A DNA stretch of 64,000 bases from Zasmidium citrigriseum (Eukaryota > Ascomycota > Dothideomycetes > Mycosphaerellales > Mycosphaerellaceae): contig NHNW01000025.1 of the NCBI GenBank assembly GCA_002786025.1, positions 1 to 64,000 on the forward strand, read 5' to 3'. Below, one piece after another: positions 33,087-45,100 of the stretch. Under the pieces are notes generated by a model, which was not told the DNA's origin, made no database searches, and saw only the letters and a list, made by a program, of their open reading frames with translations. Every line of letters starts with the position of its first letter. The first letter of the stretch is position 1. The position numbers and the translations under genes are program-made.

Positions 33087-34011
33087 ATGGCAGACCGAGG
33101 AGGTGCAGCAGCAGGCGGCGCCCGTGGCGGTTTCGGCTCGCGCGGCGACCGTGGTGGTGATCGGGGACGAGGCCGTGGACGCGGTCGTGGCCGTGGCCGT
33201 GGTGGTGCGAAGAGCGACGAGAAGGAGTGGCAGCCTGTCACCAAGCTCGGCCGTCTCGTGAAGGCCGGCAAGATCAAGAGCATGGAGGAGATCTACCTGC
33301 ACTCTCTGCCCATCAAGGAGTACCAGATCGTCGACTTCTTCCTGCCCAAGCTCAAGGATGAGGTTATGAAGGTCAGCAACAACACCATACCCCTCTTTGC
33401 TTGTTAAAGAATGGCATGCTGATATGATTGTGTCCACAGATCAAGCCCGTCCAGAAGCAGACCCGCGCCGGTCAGCGTACCCGCTTCAAGGCCATCGTCG
33501 TCATTGGCGACAGCGAGGGCCACATTGGTCTCGGCATCAAGACCTCCAAGGAAGTCGCGACTGCCATCCGTGCCGCCATCATCATCGCCAAGCTCTCCGT
33601 CGTTCCCATCCGTCGTGGTTACTGGGGTACCAACCTCGGTGAGCCTCACTCCATCCCAGTCAAGGAGAGCGGCAAGTGCGGTTCCGTTACCGTTCGTGTA
33701 AGTCATGAATACCCTCCAACCCATCTTCTACGTACATATCTAACATTCCACAGCTCATCCCAGCTCCACGTGGTACCGGCCTTGTCGCTTCCCCAGCCGT
33801 CAAGCGTCTGCTCCAGCTTGCTGGTGTCTCGGACATCTACACCGCCTCGTCCGGTTCGACCAAGACCCTCGAGAACACCCTCAAGGCCACCTTCACCGCC
33901 ATCACCAACACCTACGGCTTCCTCACCCCCAACCTTTGGAAGGAGACCAAGCTCATCCGCTCCCCACTCGAGGAGTACAGCGACGTCCTCCGTGAGGGCA
34001 AGCGCTACTAG
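33087..34011 (+). CDS. RPS2: 40S ribosomal protein S2 (uS5)
   Basis: Exons 33087-33371, 33440-33697 and 33754-34011 (266 aa). The introns of 68 and 56 nt are GT-AG, both in phase 0. An N-terminal RGG-rich segment ([13 protein letters not shown]) is followed by the uS5 fold: [32 protein letters not shown], then the S5 motif region [20 protein letters not shown] and the C-terminal domain [20 protein letters not shown]. The length matches eukaryotic S2. It lies at the mRNA entry side of the 40S subunit and helps decoding fidelity; the RGG tail is a known arginine-methylation site in homologues. Confidence 0.97.
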
Positions 34012-34357
34012 ATGCCTGGACTTCATTCTGCATGACGTGATGGGATTTGGAGGGATGCATCGGGATGGCACGAGAAAAGGATCATGCTTCACTGTGTGGT
34101 AGACGCTCTAGATTAGTTCAGCGACATTTCGTCTGAATCAGGCGATCGCTATGCAACATGCGCCACATGAGATGGTTGCGAAGGAATGTTAGCATAGCTT
34201 GAGCCAAGACGGTGTCAACAACTATTCAAGTGTCTCATCCTATGCCGTTCATCGTTACTTCGTTCATGGTTTTGAAATTTCAAGCTCTATCGTGACGAGA
34301 ATCTGTGTATCTCAAGCCGCCCCTTACGCCACGCTCAAACATCCAAAGACACACTTT
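34012..34357. other. convergent intergenic region
   Basis: 3' UTR space of RPS2 and the IQ-motif gene; no other feature seen. Confidence 0.5.
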
Positions 34358-36199
34358 TTACTTCTTTCCCTCATCCTCACTCAACCTCCTAACATTAACA
34401 TCATGCATCAACCTCGCCAACCCCCTCCGATGCTCCTGCTCCCTCCAATTCCTTTCCACCCTCTCCGTAGCCGTGATCTCATTCGTCCCAACCCTCCCCG
34501 GCCCAACCGCAATTCTCGAAACCGTCTCCAAAGTCTTCTGATCCACCTTAATAGGCTTGTCCCTCTTATGCACTTTCTTCCTCTCCCTCTCCTTCCTCTC
34601 CCCTCCATGTCCAAACATCTTCTTCAAACCCTTCTTACTCGTCCCGTAATACTCCATTCCCAGCAGAACCCGATACGCACTGCTCACTTTCAAGCTTTTC
34701 ATGTCCACGCCTTGGGCTTTTAGGCTTTCGATGAAGAGTTTGAAGGACTTTGTCGTGGGGCGGTAGTGCCCTGATAAGGGGGAGAGGTAGGTCAGGTGGC
34801 CGTTTTCTATGCCTATGATCCCGGCGGAGGAAATGCGGGCGCCGCTGAGGAAGGAGGCGTGTTGGAAGGCGCCGGAGGATTTTATGCCTATGTAGAGACG
34901 GCCCAGGGTGTCGGCGACGTAGATCCAGGTTCCGGGGCGGACGGAGGCGCGGAGGAGGTGGTTTAGGATTGTGGCGGGGGAGACGTGGATGGATTTTTTG
35001 GGTTTCTTTTCTTTGGGCTTTTGGATGGCTTCGGGTTTGGCTTCGCTGGGGTTTTGATCTTGACTTGGATCCTGATGGACCTCACTTTCTTCTGGCGTTG
35101 GAGAGAGGACACCGGATGCTGATTTCGAAGAGGTGGAAGAACTGCTGCTGCTTGTGGATGCTTCGTAGTCGGATTCGTCGTCTGCGAGGATGGCGTCGCG
35201 GAACATGCCCCCTACTGCTGCCAGCTTGCTGCTAAAGCCTGCGTCTGCAGACATTTGCCTCTTGACATCTTCATCGTTGAACGCTGGCTCGTCTGAGTCC
35301 TTAGGTACGATTCCCTTCATCGAATCTCGGTATAAGTCGACGCTGGTAGTGATGAGCTCGCCATTTTTCTCCCATCGCAATAGTCCCTGATCGTCAACGC
35401 GGACAAGATAGTCTCTTCTTTCTTCTTTGCTCAAGTATCGGATTCTCTCCTTCTCAAGCTTCTCTCGCGAGCAAATAGGTGCCAGGTCTTCCTCCCTACC
35501 GTCGCCGTGATCCAACCAAAAGAAGAAGTTTTGGTTGGTCTTACTCCGTAGCCAGGTCTCATGGTATACGAGAAGATTTGATCCATAGCGATGCTTTTGA
35601 TCGACCATTTCAAGGAAGTAGCGCAGATCCATGAGCATTGAGTTTGGAGGCTCCGGCTCCGATTTGGATCGTTTACTGCGCCTGAAGCTACGGCTGCGAG
35701 ACCTGCTAGAATCTGGTGTAGGCAATTCTAGGGACGCCCTGCTCTCACCTGCCCCTGCGTGCTCTGCGATGGCCGCTGCTCGATGCCAGTTCAATCGAGC
35801 GAGATCTGCTGCAGACTCTGATCGATTTCGCTGTTCAGGAGATGTACCACTCAGATGAGGTGCTGTCGCGCTCCGGTATCTCCATTCTTTGATGATTTCC
35901 ACCCATCGTGAAGACGGATCAAGAGTCAGGCCATTGAGCTGTCTTCGTTCCCTGTGGCCTCGATATGCTCTTTGGATGAGCTTGGCCGCATCGTGTTCCT
36001 CGGCGGAGTGGTACTTTGCTGAAATTTCCTGTTCCTTTTGGAGCTGAATGTCTGAGATTCGGCGAATCTCAGCTACGGATGGCCGCTGCAGTGTGTCGAG
36101 GTATTCCTCATGCGATAAGGCGCGGTTCCGCCCAGGACTTGCCGAATCCATCCTGGAGAGAACATTGAGGTTCGGAACTGCGATTGTCTCCGTGGTCAT
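34358..36199 (-). CDS. IQ-motif (calmodulin-binding) protein
   Basis: Intronless, 613 aa from ATG 36199. One IQ motif, AAKLIQRAYRGHRERRQ (about residues 72-88), predicts calmodulin or light-chain binding. A Ser/Arg-rich linker follows, then a charged middle part (for example YFLEMVDQKHRYGSNLLVYH) and a Ser/Glu low-complexity region. The second conserved domain is near residues 425-530: GTWIYVADTLGRLYIGIKSS, FLSGARISSAGIIGIENGHL, YLSPLSGHYRP. The C-terminus is basic and probably helical. I recognise this as a filamentous-fungal family with an N-terminal IQ motif and a conserved C-terminal SGHYRP domain; its role is not established. No signal peptide or membrane helix. Confidence 0.85.
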   Translation of the reverse strand: MTTETIAVPNLNVLSRMDSASPGRNRALSHEEYLDTLQRPSVAEIRRISDIQLQKEQEISAKYHSAEEHDAAKLIQRAYRGHRERRQLNGLTLDPSSRWVEIIKEWRYRSATAPHLSGTSPEQRNRSESAADLARLNWHRAAAIAEHAGAGESRASLELPTPDSSRSRSRSFRRSKRSKSEPEPPNSMLMDLRYFLEMVDQKHRYGSNLLVYHETWLRSKTNQNFFFWLDHGDGREEDLAPICSREKLEKERIRYLSKEERRDYLVRVDDQGLLRWEKNGELITTSVDLYRDSMKGIVPKDSDEPAFNDEDVKRQMSADAGFSSKLAAVGGMFRDAILADDESDYEASTSSSSSSTSSKSASGVLSPTPEESEVHQDPSQDQNPSEAKPEAIQKPKEKKPKKSIHVSPATILNHLLRASVRPGTWIYVADTLGRLYIGIKSSGAFQHASFLSGARISSAGIIGIENGHLTYLSPLSGHYRPTTKSFKLFIESLKAQGVDMKSLKVSSAYRVLLGMEYYGTSKKGLKKMFGHGGERKERERKKVHKRDKPIKVDQKTLETVSRIAVGPGRVGTNEITATERVERNWREQEHRRGLARLMHDVNVRRLSEDEGKK

Positions 36200-37115
36200 T
36201 GGTTAGATGTCGCCGTATGGAGACAGACAGTCTCTAAGCTGAGGCTTGTGAAGTTGTATGAGGTTGCCTAAAGCTGGACTTGGCTTTCGTTGTTCTCACC
36301 TGATCCCGGTCTGCGGAGAGAAGAGGTCATTCTTGCGCGCAGGATGCAAGAGAATACATATAGCGGCACGAAACTGCGAAATGGTGAAGGAATGGCTGGA
36401 GACTAGTGTTACCATTTCATGGATAGCAGCGACGTAGCGCGGATGGCTTAACGACGGTACGTGTGGCACCATGTCTCGGTATCGTCAGCAGGGTGGATGA
36501 GCAGTCAAAAGCTGGAGAGGCGGAGGGAGCGGGATTGGCGGAGCATGCACGCTGTCGTAACACCGCCAATTGCAGATCGGGTTGCGCTCGCCCTGTGCGC
36601 GGGCACCGAAGCAAGGGCGAGAAGGCTTGTCTCGACTTCGACACTCTATCCTTCAGTTCGCGCCGTTCCATTGTGTGTGCTGTCGGTGACGAGATGTGGA
36701 CAGCGTGAAGGCGCAGACAGTCTTCGTTCAGCCCTGCACTGCCCCTGTCGCTCGGTAGTCTGGCGTCTGCAGGTGGAGCCTGAGGCAATAAACGGATTTG
36801 CTCAACAATGGCATACCACACCCTGCCCGGCAATCAAAGCCTTGATAATGAATGATTGAAGAAGAGGGTGAAGTGAATAGGATTTAGAGAGAGGTTCATT
36901 TCATTTCCATCGCTGTTCCTTTCACAAGACCCAAACTCTATTTTCACTAGCGCGATTGCCATCCTTGTTCGCGCGGAGAGCTCCAACAAGCTTGAACTTC
37001 AAGCCCGCGTTCCTCTTCCAACATCCACCACTCACTTGGATACCACTTCGGCGTCCACCTCCCTTACTGCCCTCAATACCTGTTCCCTCCGTCGCGTCAC
37101 CTCCCTCTTCCCAAC
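36200..37115. other. divergent intergenic region
   Basis: About 0.9 kb between the IQ-motif gene (-) and the EVE-domain gene (+). Frames of 130-140 codons on opposite strands are mirror images without domains. CT-rich leader before 37116. Confidence 0.45.
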
Positions 37116-38896
37116 ATGCCTCCCAAGAAGAAGTCGGCCAAAGCGGCCGCTGCGACTAAGAGCACCCGTTCGTCGGGCCCTGTTGTTCCAGAAACAATCA
37201 CTAACAAGCGTGGCAAAGAGGTCGAGACGACCGCCGCCGCCGCTCGTCCAAAGCGCGCCGCCGCGCCCGCCCAACCCATCGTTCCCTCGACTGCTCCTGG
37301 CAGACGCGCAAGTGAGGCTTTGGTCCCATCTAATGCCACACGTGAGTGACGTCGATATCGACCATGTGAATGCGAGTCTAACGCGCGCTAGTTGCAAACA
37401 CCTCCAAGAAGCGCGGCGCAAAGGCCGCTGCTACGGACGACACTGAAGCGCCGCCGGCCAAGAAGGCAGGTCGTCCACCCAAGAAGACTACCGCCGGCAC
37501 CAAGCGCGGAGCCACTGCCGCTGCCAACGACGAGCCACCGAAGAAGCGCGGTCGTCCATCTGCTGCCTCGAAGATGGATGAGCCAGCTGTCCCCGAGGCT
37601 GAGACTGCTCCACCGAAGCGTCGTGGCCGTCCACCAAAGGGCGGCGAGACGACGAAGATCGCTGCCGATGATGACGCTGCCGCAGAGCAGCTGGAAGAAG
37701 AGCTCCAAGATACCGCCGAGGAGCCAGAGCAGGAGGACACTACTCGTAAGCGCAAGGCTCCTGTTTCCAAGAAAGGCAAGGTAGCGAAGGGCAAGGGCAA
37801 GGGCAAAGCGCCAAAGATTGCCGATGACGAAGAGGAGGGAGATGAGGACGAGGCTGCTGCCACTGAAGGCGGCAAGAATTACTGGCTGATGAAGGCCGAG
37901 CAGGACGGTCATGATGTCAAAGTCAAGACCGGCGAGACCGTCAATACGACGTTCACGATCGACAACCTACGTGCGAAGACTGAGCCCGAGGCGTGGGACG
38001 GTACGTTCAAATTCCCGATTCTTAATTCATACCTGCTCGGTTACTAACTATCAACAGGAGTTCGCAACCCAACCGCGGCCAAGAACATGCGAGAGATGAA
38101 GAAAGGCGATCTTGCATTCTTCTACGCTAGTGGCGGGAAGAAGGGCAGGAAGCCAGGAATCGTCGGTATCATGGAGGTTGTGGGCGAGCACGAGCCAGAC
38201 GTTACGACTGCCGATGAGTCCAGCTCCGGTTATGTTGAAAAGGAGAGCGATCGCGCCAAGTGGTGCGTCGTCAAGGTCGAGTTCCGCAAGAAGCTCAGCC
38301 AGCCCGTCTTCCTATCCGAGCTGCAGAAGTTCGCCCGCCCAGGAGCCGTACTGGAGAACATGCAGGAGTTCAACGCGGCTCGCCTGAGTGTTTCCAAGGT
38401 CACTCAGAAGGAGTGGGATTTCATTGTCAACAACCTCATCGAGGGCTACGAGGAAGACGAGGATGGTGGTGAGGCAGCTGCCGCGAACATGAAAGCCACA
38501 GACTCCGCAACCGCTGCAACGGAGGAGCCTGCCCCTGAGAAGGCTGACGAGCTTCCAAATGGCGTGCCACCCGTCATTGCCACTACCGAGTCCGACTTAC
38601 CACCAACCGACATGCCAGACGCATCTTCCGCTACTGGCGTTGTCGACAACATCAAGCTCACCAGCTCCCGCCCAACATCTCGTGCGGGTTCTCGCGCGGG
38701 CTCCGTTGCCGCTGGCAGAGCCAGCTCACGCCCAGGATCTCGCGCTGGAAGTCTGGCTCCAGCGACCGGACGTCGTGGCCGCAGCACAACTCCCAAGCCC
38801 GTCATCGTCGAGGAGACCACTGTCACGGCGGCCATGCAGACTATTGGCGAGGAAGAGGACGCGGCTGCCACTGCTGCCACCGATCCTATTGTCTAG
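37116..38896 (+). CDS. AT-hook and EVE-domain nuclear protein (THYN1-like)
   Basis: Exons 37116-37341, 37392-38000 and 38058-38896 (557 aa); introns of 50 and 57 nt, GT-AG. The N-terminal half is Lys/Ala/Pro-rich with AT-hook-like cores (AGRPPKK, KRGRPSA, RRGRPPK), which predicts minor-groove DNA binding. An acidic stretch precedes the EVE domain: NYWLMKAEQDG, FTIDNLRA, then across the second intron WDGVRNPTAAKNMREMKKGD, LAFFYAS and later WCVVKVEFRKKL. The C-terminus is Ser/Arg/Ala-rich low complexity (SRAGSRAGSVAAGRASSRPG). EVE domains are PUA-like pockets that can read modified bases, as in human THYN1. A chromatin role is inference. Confidence 0.88.
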
Positions 38897-39320
38897 ACTG
38901 GCCAGCACATGTTCTGCTACTGTGCATCCCTTAGCTGAGCATGCACGGCTGGCTCCTGCTTTACCGAGTGACGCATTGTCGTCACTCACACTACCACGAC
39001 TCACTGTTACTTACGAAGGATCAAGATTGATGTGCGCCCTCATTCAAGAGGTTGACGAGAGCGCATCAGAAAGGAAATGACCAAGGCGTTTTGGGTGATT
39101 GAACATGCATTTCCATGGAGCAGAGAGATACCCCGATTAGCTTTTGCGGCAGCATTGCCCTGTGTTATTACAATGAAGAAACTTGTGCATACCGAAAACA
39201 GACTTGTCTTTTCGCTTCCAATTCTCAAAGTACTTGATGATGCTGTGTGGGTATCATGAGCGCTACAAACGCCTCGCTATGCACTTTACTGTACTGACAT
39301 GAAAACGACACCAACATCAT
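38897..39320. other. convergent intergenic region
   Basis: 3' UTR space between the EVE-domain gene and the Nbs1 gene; nothing else seen. Confidence 0.5.
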
Positions 39321-41855
39321 TCACCGCCTCTTCCGCCTGAAAGCCATCGGATCCTCATCCTCATCTTGCTCCTCGTCCAAATCCAGCGCCGCCGCCGTTC
39401 TCGCCCTCTGCACTGCGGCCTTACTCTTACCAGTCGCAGCTCGAGGTTTCTTCGCGGGCGGCAAGGACTCGCCTAGCAGTGCCTCCAAAGCGCCCCTCTT
39501 GTTCTTCTGCGTGCGCCCCTGAGTCTGAGTACTTCCTGCCGTGCCGTTCGGATTCAACTGCTTCTCAATCTCCGCCTCTTCGCGATCCTCTTCTCGACTC
39601 CGCTGAATACGACGACGGAATGCAGTCACATCGTCTTCGTCTTCATCGCCGTCGCCAAAGCTTGCTGTGCCGCTTTGCCTAGAAGCGGCAGCATTGGCTC
39701 CCTGGGAGCGCTGAGATTGTGATTTCGACTGAGACTTGTTGTTCTTGCGACGTTCCTCGTCGCGACCGTTCTCAAGCCAGTAGTCGTCTCCAAGACCTTG
39801 AGACTTGCCGCCGATTTCTTCGAGGGAGATAAGGACACGCTGGGTGTCTGATCGATCAAGCTGTGGCTGGTCACGAGGGCGCTTGTTGCTGCGGAATTTC
39901 TTGTAGTTAGGTCGACCGTTCCAGGCAGGGTTCTGGCTGGTCTGCACTTGAGTTGTATGTGCGACAGGAGCGATTGGCGGATCGAAGGTCTCGATGTCGA
40001 GATCGACCTTCATATTGGCAAGGTCAGCTGTGATGGCCTCTTCGTATGCCTCGTCATCCTTTCGCCGGGCCTCTTCTTCCTCTTCACGACGCTTCTTAAT
40101 CCTCGACTTGATGTCGGCCTCTGACTCTTTCTTCACCTTCTTGCCTTTGACCGCCTTGGTGGCTGTGACCTCCACTTCTGGTTCAGGCGTAGGACGATGG
40201 GATGTCTTGCCTCTCTTCAAAGCCTCGGTCTTGCGGCGCTTCATGGCTGCCATTCCCGGAAACATGGCCTCGTCGATCTCCTCTTCCTTCACAAGATCGT
40301 CTTCAGCCGGCCTCTTCTGGGTGGCCTTTTGCGTGGCTTCACGCTCTGGCTCATCCACATCCATGGCCTGAACATCGGCCGCCTGACTTGGCTCTTGAAA
40401 AGATGCAGCTGGCTCCTGCACGCTCGATTCAGGAGCAGCGAATTGGCTCGGATCAAAGTCATCGAAGTCGATCTTGCGTGGCTGCGTTATCATACGTCGA
40501 TTGCGTCGTCTAGTAGGAGGTGCTTCCTCGGCCGGTGGCTGTTCTGCTGGTTGTTCTTCATGTTGCATTTGTGAGGCTTCTCGTCCAGAGCGACGAACAG
40601 ATTGGGTCTCGGCCGGAGGAGAATCTCGTACTTCTACTGGGGTTCGGCGGGGAGGCCTGGGGAAGCTCGACGAAGCAGCTGGGGTCTCCTGCTGTTTGTC
40701 TTGCGTCTCTCTGAGACTCTGTGTCACACTGCGTAAAGGTCGACGAAGATCGGCAGCGTTCTTGGTGAGAATCGCATCCAGTAATTCGGATTGCTCGATG
40801 GTCCGCTGATTCAACGTGATTGACAGTTCCTCCATCAGTGGAGCCAGTCCCTCGCGGTTATCCTCCTTGTCTGCAATACGGACAATGACGATGCCACCAG
40901 GTCCTGGCTCTTGGCTGAGTAGGAACTGCCGCTCATTCTTCTTCCCGGCGAGGTTCTTCGCGAAGTTGACTATGTCATCCACTGTAGTCTCTCCAAGTTC
41001 GAATTCCATGTGAACGGCTTTGCCGCCGCCGCCCAGAATGATCGGCAGGAGCGACTCGTACTGCGACTTGCTCAAATGGATGAATGTATATCCCGAAAAC
41101 ACCTCTGCTCTCTCTGGGTCCGGCTTGAAGTAATCGTTAGGCCTGGGATTAGGCTCGCCGCTCGATGGCACGACGAAGTCGATCTCCTTCGGCCAGTTCC
41201 TGTCGAAGTCTTCCTCGAGAAGACTCAGCTCCTCCTTGCCCTGTCTCTTGACAGCCTCACCCAGAGCATCAACCCAACTACCCGTGACAAGCCATCTGGC
41301 CTGCACCAATGCCTGAAGACCCGATGGTGTATTCCTCTTCTTCGCCACAACATGCGTCGTCTTGTTGGTAATATACTCCGTCGCAAGCTTCACATCACAG
41401 CCATCAAACTTTTGCTTCTCCTCTGCCAATGCAGTGCCGGACTTCTTCGCAGCTTTTCCGACACCATGAATGCACAGCACCACATCTCGCCATTCGAGCT
41501 TGAAGGCATGAGCCGTGATTCCCAGCTTGATATGATAGCTGCCATTGCTCCCGTCGACAACTTTATCGCCCTGCAGCACCTTCTCCCCATCGACCAAAGT
41601 TCCCTTCTTGCTCTCGTCGGTGATTGTCACTGTCGTGCGCTCCTGCAGCCGCGTCGACGCTCCAGCACTCGAGCTCCCGACACGTAAAGTGACATGCTTG
41701 CGGGACACGTCCTTGTCGCCTATATACACGCATCTCTCGCCTGTCGCCGGTTTGCTTGACGTGCGGCCGAATAGGTGGCCGGTTCCGGGTCGCAGCCAGT
41801 AGCGTTTGCCCTCGAGCGGGTCGGCGGCCTCACCGACGTAGGAGAGAATCCACAT
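39321..41855 (-). CDS. NBS1: DNA double-strand-break repair protein Nbs1 (nibrin/Xrs2)
   Basis: Intronless, 844 aa from ATG 41855 (MWILSYVGEAADPLEGKRYW). An N-terminal FHA domain shows GHLFGR, DVSRKHVTLRV and the TLVDGEKV loop. A BRCT domain follows (FDGCDVKLATEYITNKTTH, ARWLVTGSWVDAL), then the second BRCT-like region (YTFIHLSKSQYESLLPIIL). A long charged linker is rich in Ser/Gln. Near residue 648 the Mre11-interaction motif appears as PNYKKFRSNKRP, matching NFKxF-type sequences. The acidic C-terminus (DEEQDEDEDPMAF) fits the Tel1/ATM-binding tail. Nbs1 is the regulatory subunit of the Mre11-Rad50-Nbs1 complex, recruiting ATM/Tel1 to breaks and telomeres. Confidence 0.92.
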   Translation of the reverse strand: MWILSYVGEAADPLEGKRYWLRPGTGHLFGRTSSKPATGERCVYIGDKDVSRKHVTLRVGSSSAGASTRLQERTTVTITDESKKGTLVDGEKVLQGDKVVDGSNGSYHIKLGITAHAFKLEWRDVVLCIHGVGKAAKKSGTALAEEKQKFDGCDVKLATEYITNKTTHVVAKKRNTPSGLQALVQARWLVTGSWVDALGEAVKRQGKEELSLLEEDFDRNWPKEIDFVVPSSGEPNPRPNDYFKPDPERAEVFSGYTFIHLSKSQYESLLPIILGGGGKAVHMEFELGETTVDDIVNFAKNLAGKKNERQFLLSQEPGPGGIVIVRIADKEDNREGLAPLMEELSITLNQRTIEQSELLDAILTKNAADLRRPLRSVTQSLRETQDKQQETPAASSSFPRPPRRTPVEVRDSPPAETQSVRRSGREASQMQHEEQPAEQPPAEEAPPTRRRNRRMITQPRKIDFDDFDPSQFAAPESSVQEPAASFQEPSQAADVQAMDVDEPEREATQKATQKRPAEDDLVKEEEIDEAMFPGMAAMKRRKTEALKRGKTSHRPTPEPEVEVTATKAVKGKKVKKESEADIKSRIKKRREEEEEARRKDDEAYEEAITADLANMKVDLDIETFDPPIAPVAHTTQVQTSQNPAWNGRPNYKKFRSNKRPRDQPQLDRSDTQRVLISLEEIGGKSQGLGDDYWLENGRDEERRKNNKSQSKSQSQRSQGANAAASRQSGTASFGDGDEDEDDVTAFRRRIQRSREEDREEAEIEKQLNPNGTAGSTQTQGRTQKNKRGALEALLGESLPPAKKPRAATGKSKAAVQRARTAAALDLDEEQDEDEDPMAFRRKRR

Positions 41856-42193
41856 GATGGTGTTCGTGCATGATCTGGGAGGAGTTGGGACGAAAGGCGG
41901 ATGGTTTATGGGAAGGAAGTGAAGTGAATGGGCGCCAGGTAGGCAGAAGCGCGGTGGGGCACTTTAGACTACGCGAGGAAGGAACGCTGCACGTGACGGA
42001 AACGACATTCACTCGAGATAAACATAAATTGCTTGAGCAACGTCTTGAACTGGTCTTGAACTTCTATCAATGAAGGCTTCTTCCAATGGCCTTTTAAAAA
42101 CAACAAACGCCTCGCTAATTCCAAACGACCAGCCGTGACCAAGATTCATACATCGTAATGATCGTGCGGTATCAAATCATCCAAGTCATAGGC
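41856..42193. other. short spacer between two minus-strand genes
   Basis: 338 bases holding the Nbs1 promoter and the 3' UTR of Fab1; no motif recognised. Confidence 0.45.
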
Positions 42194-45100
42194 CTAGGCT
42201 GCCACTTCGGCCACACTGTCATCCTCCAGTAACTCCTCCCTCACGTTGACTTCCTCCTTAAGGGTCTTCGGCGGCGCCATATTCACCTGGAATTGGTGCC
42301 AGCAGTTGGGAGCTTGGAGTACATACTGCATCATGCTGACACGGAAGCGGTTTCGATAGTCCTTGGGACTCGTGATGGTCGGTTTGTTCTTGCCGCGGTC
42401 CTTGATCCAACTCTCTAGTTTCTTGTCCCATGTGTAGGTGCGTATGCAGTCGATGATGCCGACGACAAGTTCCTTCCGCGCATCGTCAAAGCCTGCCATT
42501 AGCGAGTAGTCCATGACGTTCTGTTTGCACAGCCATAGTGTGTCGTTGAACACAGACGCTTGAAGAAGCTTTCGCGAATGCTCGCGAACAAAGAGCGGCG
42601 ACTCGAAGATCGTTTCAACCAAGTTCTCATCCAGTAACACTTCATCCGCCTGACCCGTACTCTCAATCTTGCGATTCCGCATGCTTCCCTTCAGATCGAA
42701 ACGCCTGTTGGGGTTGCGCTCGTAGAAGAGGTTTTCCATGACAAGCAAGTAGTACGAGAAGTCGACTCCCGTAGTTGGGTTGCGAATGTTGACCTGAAAC
42801 AGCCCGAACATCTTCGCGATGACACTGGGTACGCCGTGGAAAAGCGTGTAGCTCATGAAATTAAAATAATCCGGTGCGAACTTGGTGAAGGCCTTGAGTT
42901 CCACTTCTTGCAAGCTCTTGATGATGAAGCGGTTGTCAAGAGTCCGCAAGAAGAGTGACTTCGTCTTGCCTCCCTTCGAGTCGAACTTCAGGCAGCGAGA
43001 CATCGACTCCATGAATCTTTCGGACACACCGCACTTGCGGCGCAGTGCATCGAAGGACTCGGCATAAAAGATCTTGCAGGATGCCTTGACTGAACCGTGC
43101 GCAAACGAGTACTTCAAGTGAGTGCCCGTGTCACTAAGCAGTGAAGCCTCGATTTCTTCTCGTAGTTCCTCGTGCGAATTGGTGACGCTAGCTTGCGAAT
43201 GTGTATGTGCATGCCCATGTTTGGCCAGTGGGGCTTTACTCGGATGACTGCGAAACTCTTTCAATTTTGCGTCGTAGTCTTTGCAGGCCAGCGACAATGC
43301 GATCACTGACGAAGGCTCATCCTCCCGTACGATGATGTCCGAGTCTTCGAAGACGTGCTCGGTAGAATGGAGTGGGTATTCCAGGTTCGACCATCCAGAC
43401 GCGGACCGTTTTGACCAAAATTCAGATAAATATTTGAACCAGACATTCTTGCGATGTTCCGGTATGGACAGCTCTGGGCCAAGTCCTTCAAGATCCGGTA
43501 CATGGGTTGGAGACTGAATCGATGAGCTCATACCAGAGGTGGGATCCGAGGTGTCTCTCGATCGTGTAGCTATCCGCTCCAAGTCACTGGTGTCGACATC
43601 GGCCTCAGTGTCAGTGGTAGGAGCACGAGCATCGTGATCGCCCTCTGGGCCAGTCACGGCAGATTTCAATGATCTGCTGTCTTCTGCAGCAGGCATATCT
43701 TCTGGCTGGCTCTTGGCCACAAAGTCATCCATGTGCCGTCTTGCCACCTTGTCGTCTTGAACGTCCTTCTCTTGGTTATGTAAAGAGCCCACTCTCTCCC
43801 CAACTGCATCGGTGGCATTTTGATACACTTCAACAACAGGCCTGCTGCTGGCCAAAGGGTTTGCGCGAGCTTGCCGGCTCCTCATTGCCCTTTGTCGTCG
43901 CTCTCTCAAGCGTTCTCTTTCGAACTCGCGCGACATCATCTCGAAGTGCCTAGCCAACGCAGATACGCCGGATACGCCATTGTCCTCGTTTTTGACGGGA
44001 ATCGATCTCGGAATGAAGGACGGAGTGACTTTGCCCACTTTGTTGGCCAAACGGCCAACTCCCAGTCGCTCTGTCAATCGCTTGTCTACCGGGGGCGTTT
44101 CAGCAACGCTTACATTGCCACTGGCGATAGAGTCGATTGAGTGCTCGGTTGTCAGATCAGCGCTGCGCGTGTGCCCGTGACCCGGGTGTCCAGGCTGGCT
44201 CTTAGCACGCAAAAGTGGAGGCCGTGCACCTGCGTCCGGCGGCTTCAGGCCCGTGTCTGGCTTTGGACTAGCCTCCCTCTTCTTGAGGTCTGCCAGCCTT
44301 GGAATTTTGGACTCCAGTGTCTCTCCTTCCGTGCCGCCGGCAGCTCGAGTGCTCCTAATTTGCTCTATTCGCTCCAACAGACCCGAACTGAGAGGCTTGG
44401 GTTGAATCGCAAAAGGCTCGTCTTGTGGACCACCGCTCCCGGCTGTTTTCGGACTCGGTGAACCGTCATGAATGCTCACACTTTCGTCAATTGCAGCGTC
44501 CCCAGGAGATCGAGACGGAACAGCGAGGTCGAGGTGCTTAACATCATCACGCTCGACCGCTTCCTCTTGATCCTTTCGAGGCGTCGAAGTTTGACGGGCG
44601 AGGTCGCTGCCTAAGATTGCTTCGGTTGAGTCAGGGCTTTCATTTGATGCTTTGTGCTCCTCCACAACTGACGAGAGAACATCCTGAGCCTTCTCAGACA
44701 GAATTTCATCGGCAGTGGGTCGTCGAGCACCTAACCCTGGTTTTCGTACAGGAGTCATTTCGGTACCTTCTTCCGTGTCGCTGGTATCGCTGGCGGTACT
44801 ACCGCCCTGTGATGGTTGGGACTCCACGAACATGTTGCGTAGCTGGACGGCAGCAATCTTACGGATGTCGTTCTCGGATGGGAAGTAGTCGCGCTCGAAA
44901 TTGCCAAACACTTCATCCCACTCGATGGCCTTTTCGTCCATGAAGCGAAGGGCACGGTTTAGCGGTATGAGCTCAAAATAGCGAGACGAAGCGTACTTGC
45001 GTTTCAGCTTCGCCTGCAATTCCTGATGATCCTCCTCGGCTTTGATCTTTAGCTTCTCAAGTGCTGTTCCCGCGTCGGCTGTCTTCTGTTCATCAAGAGC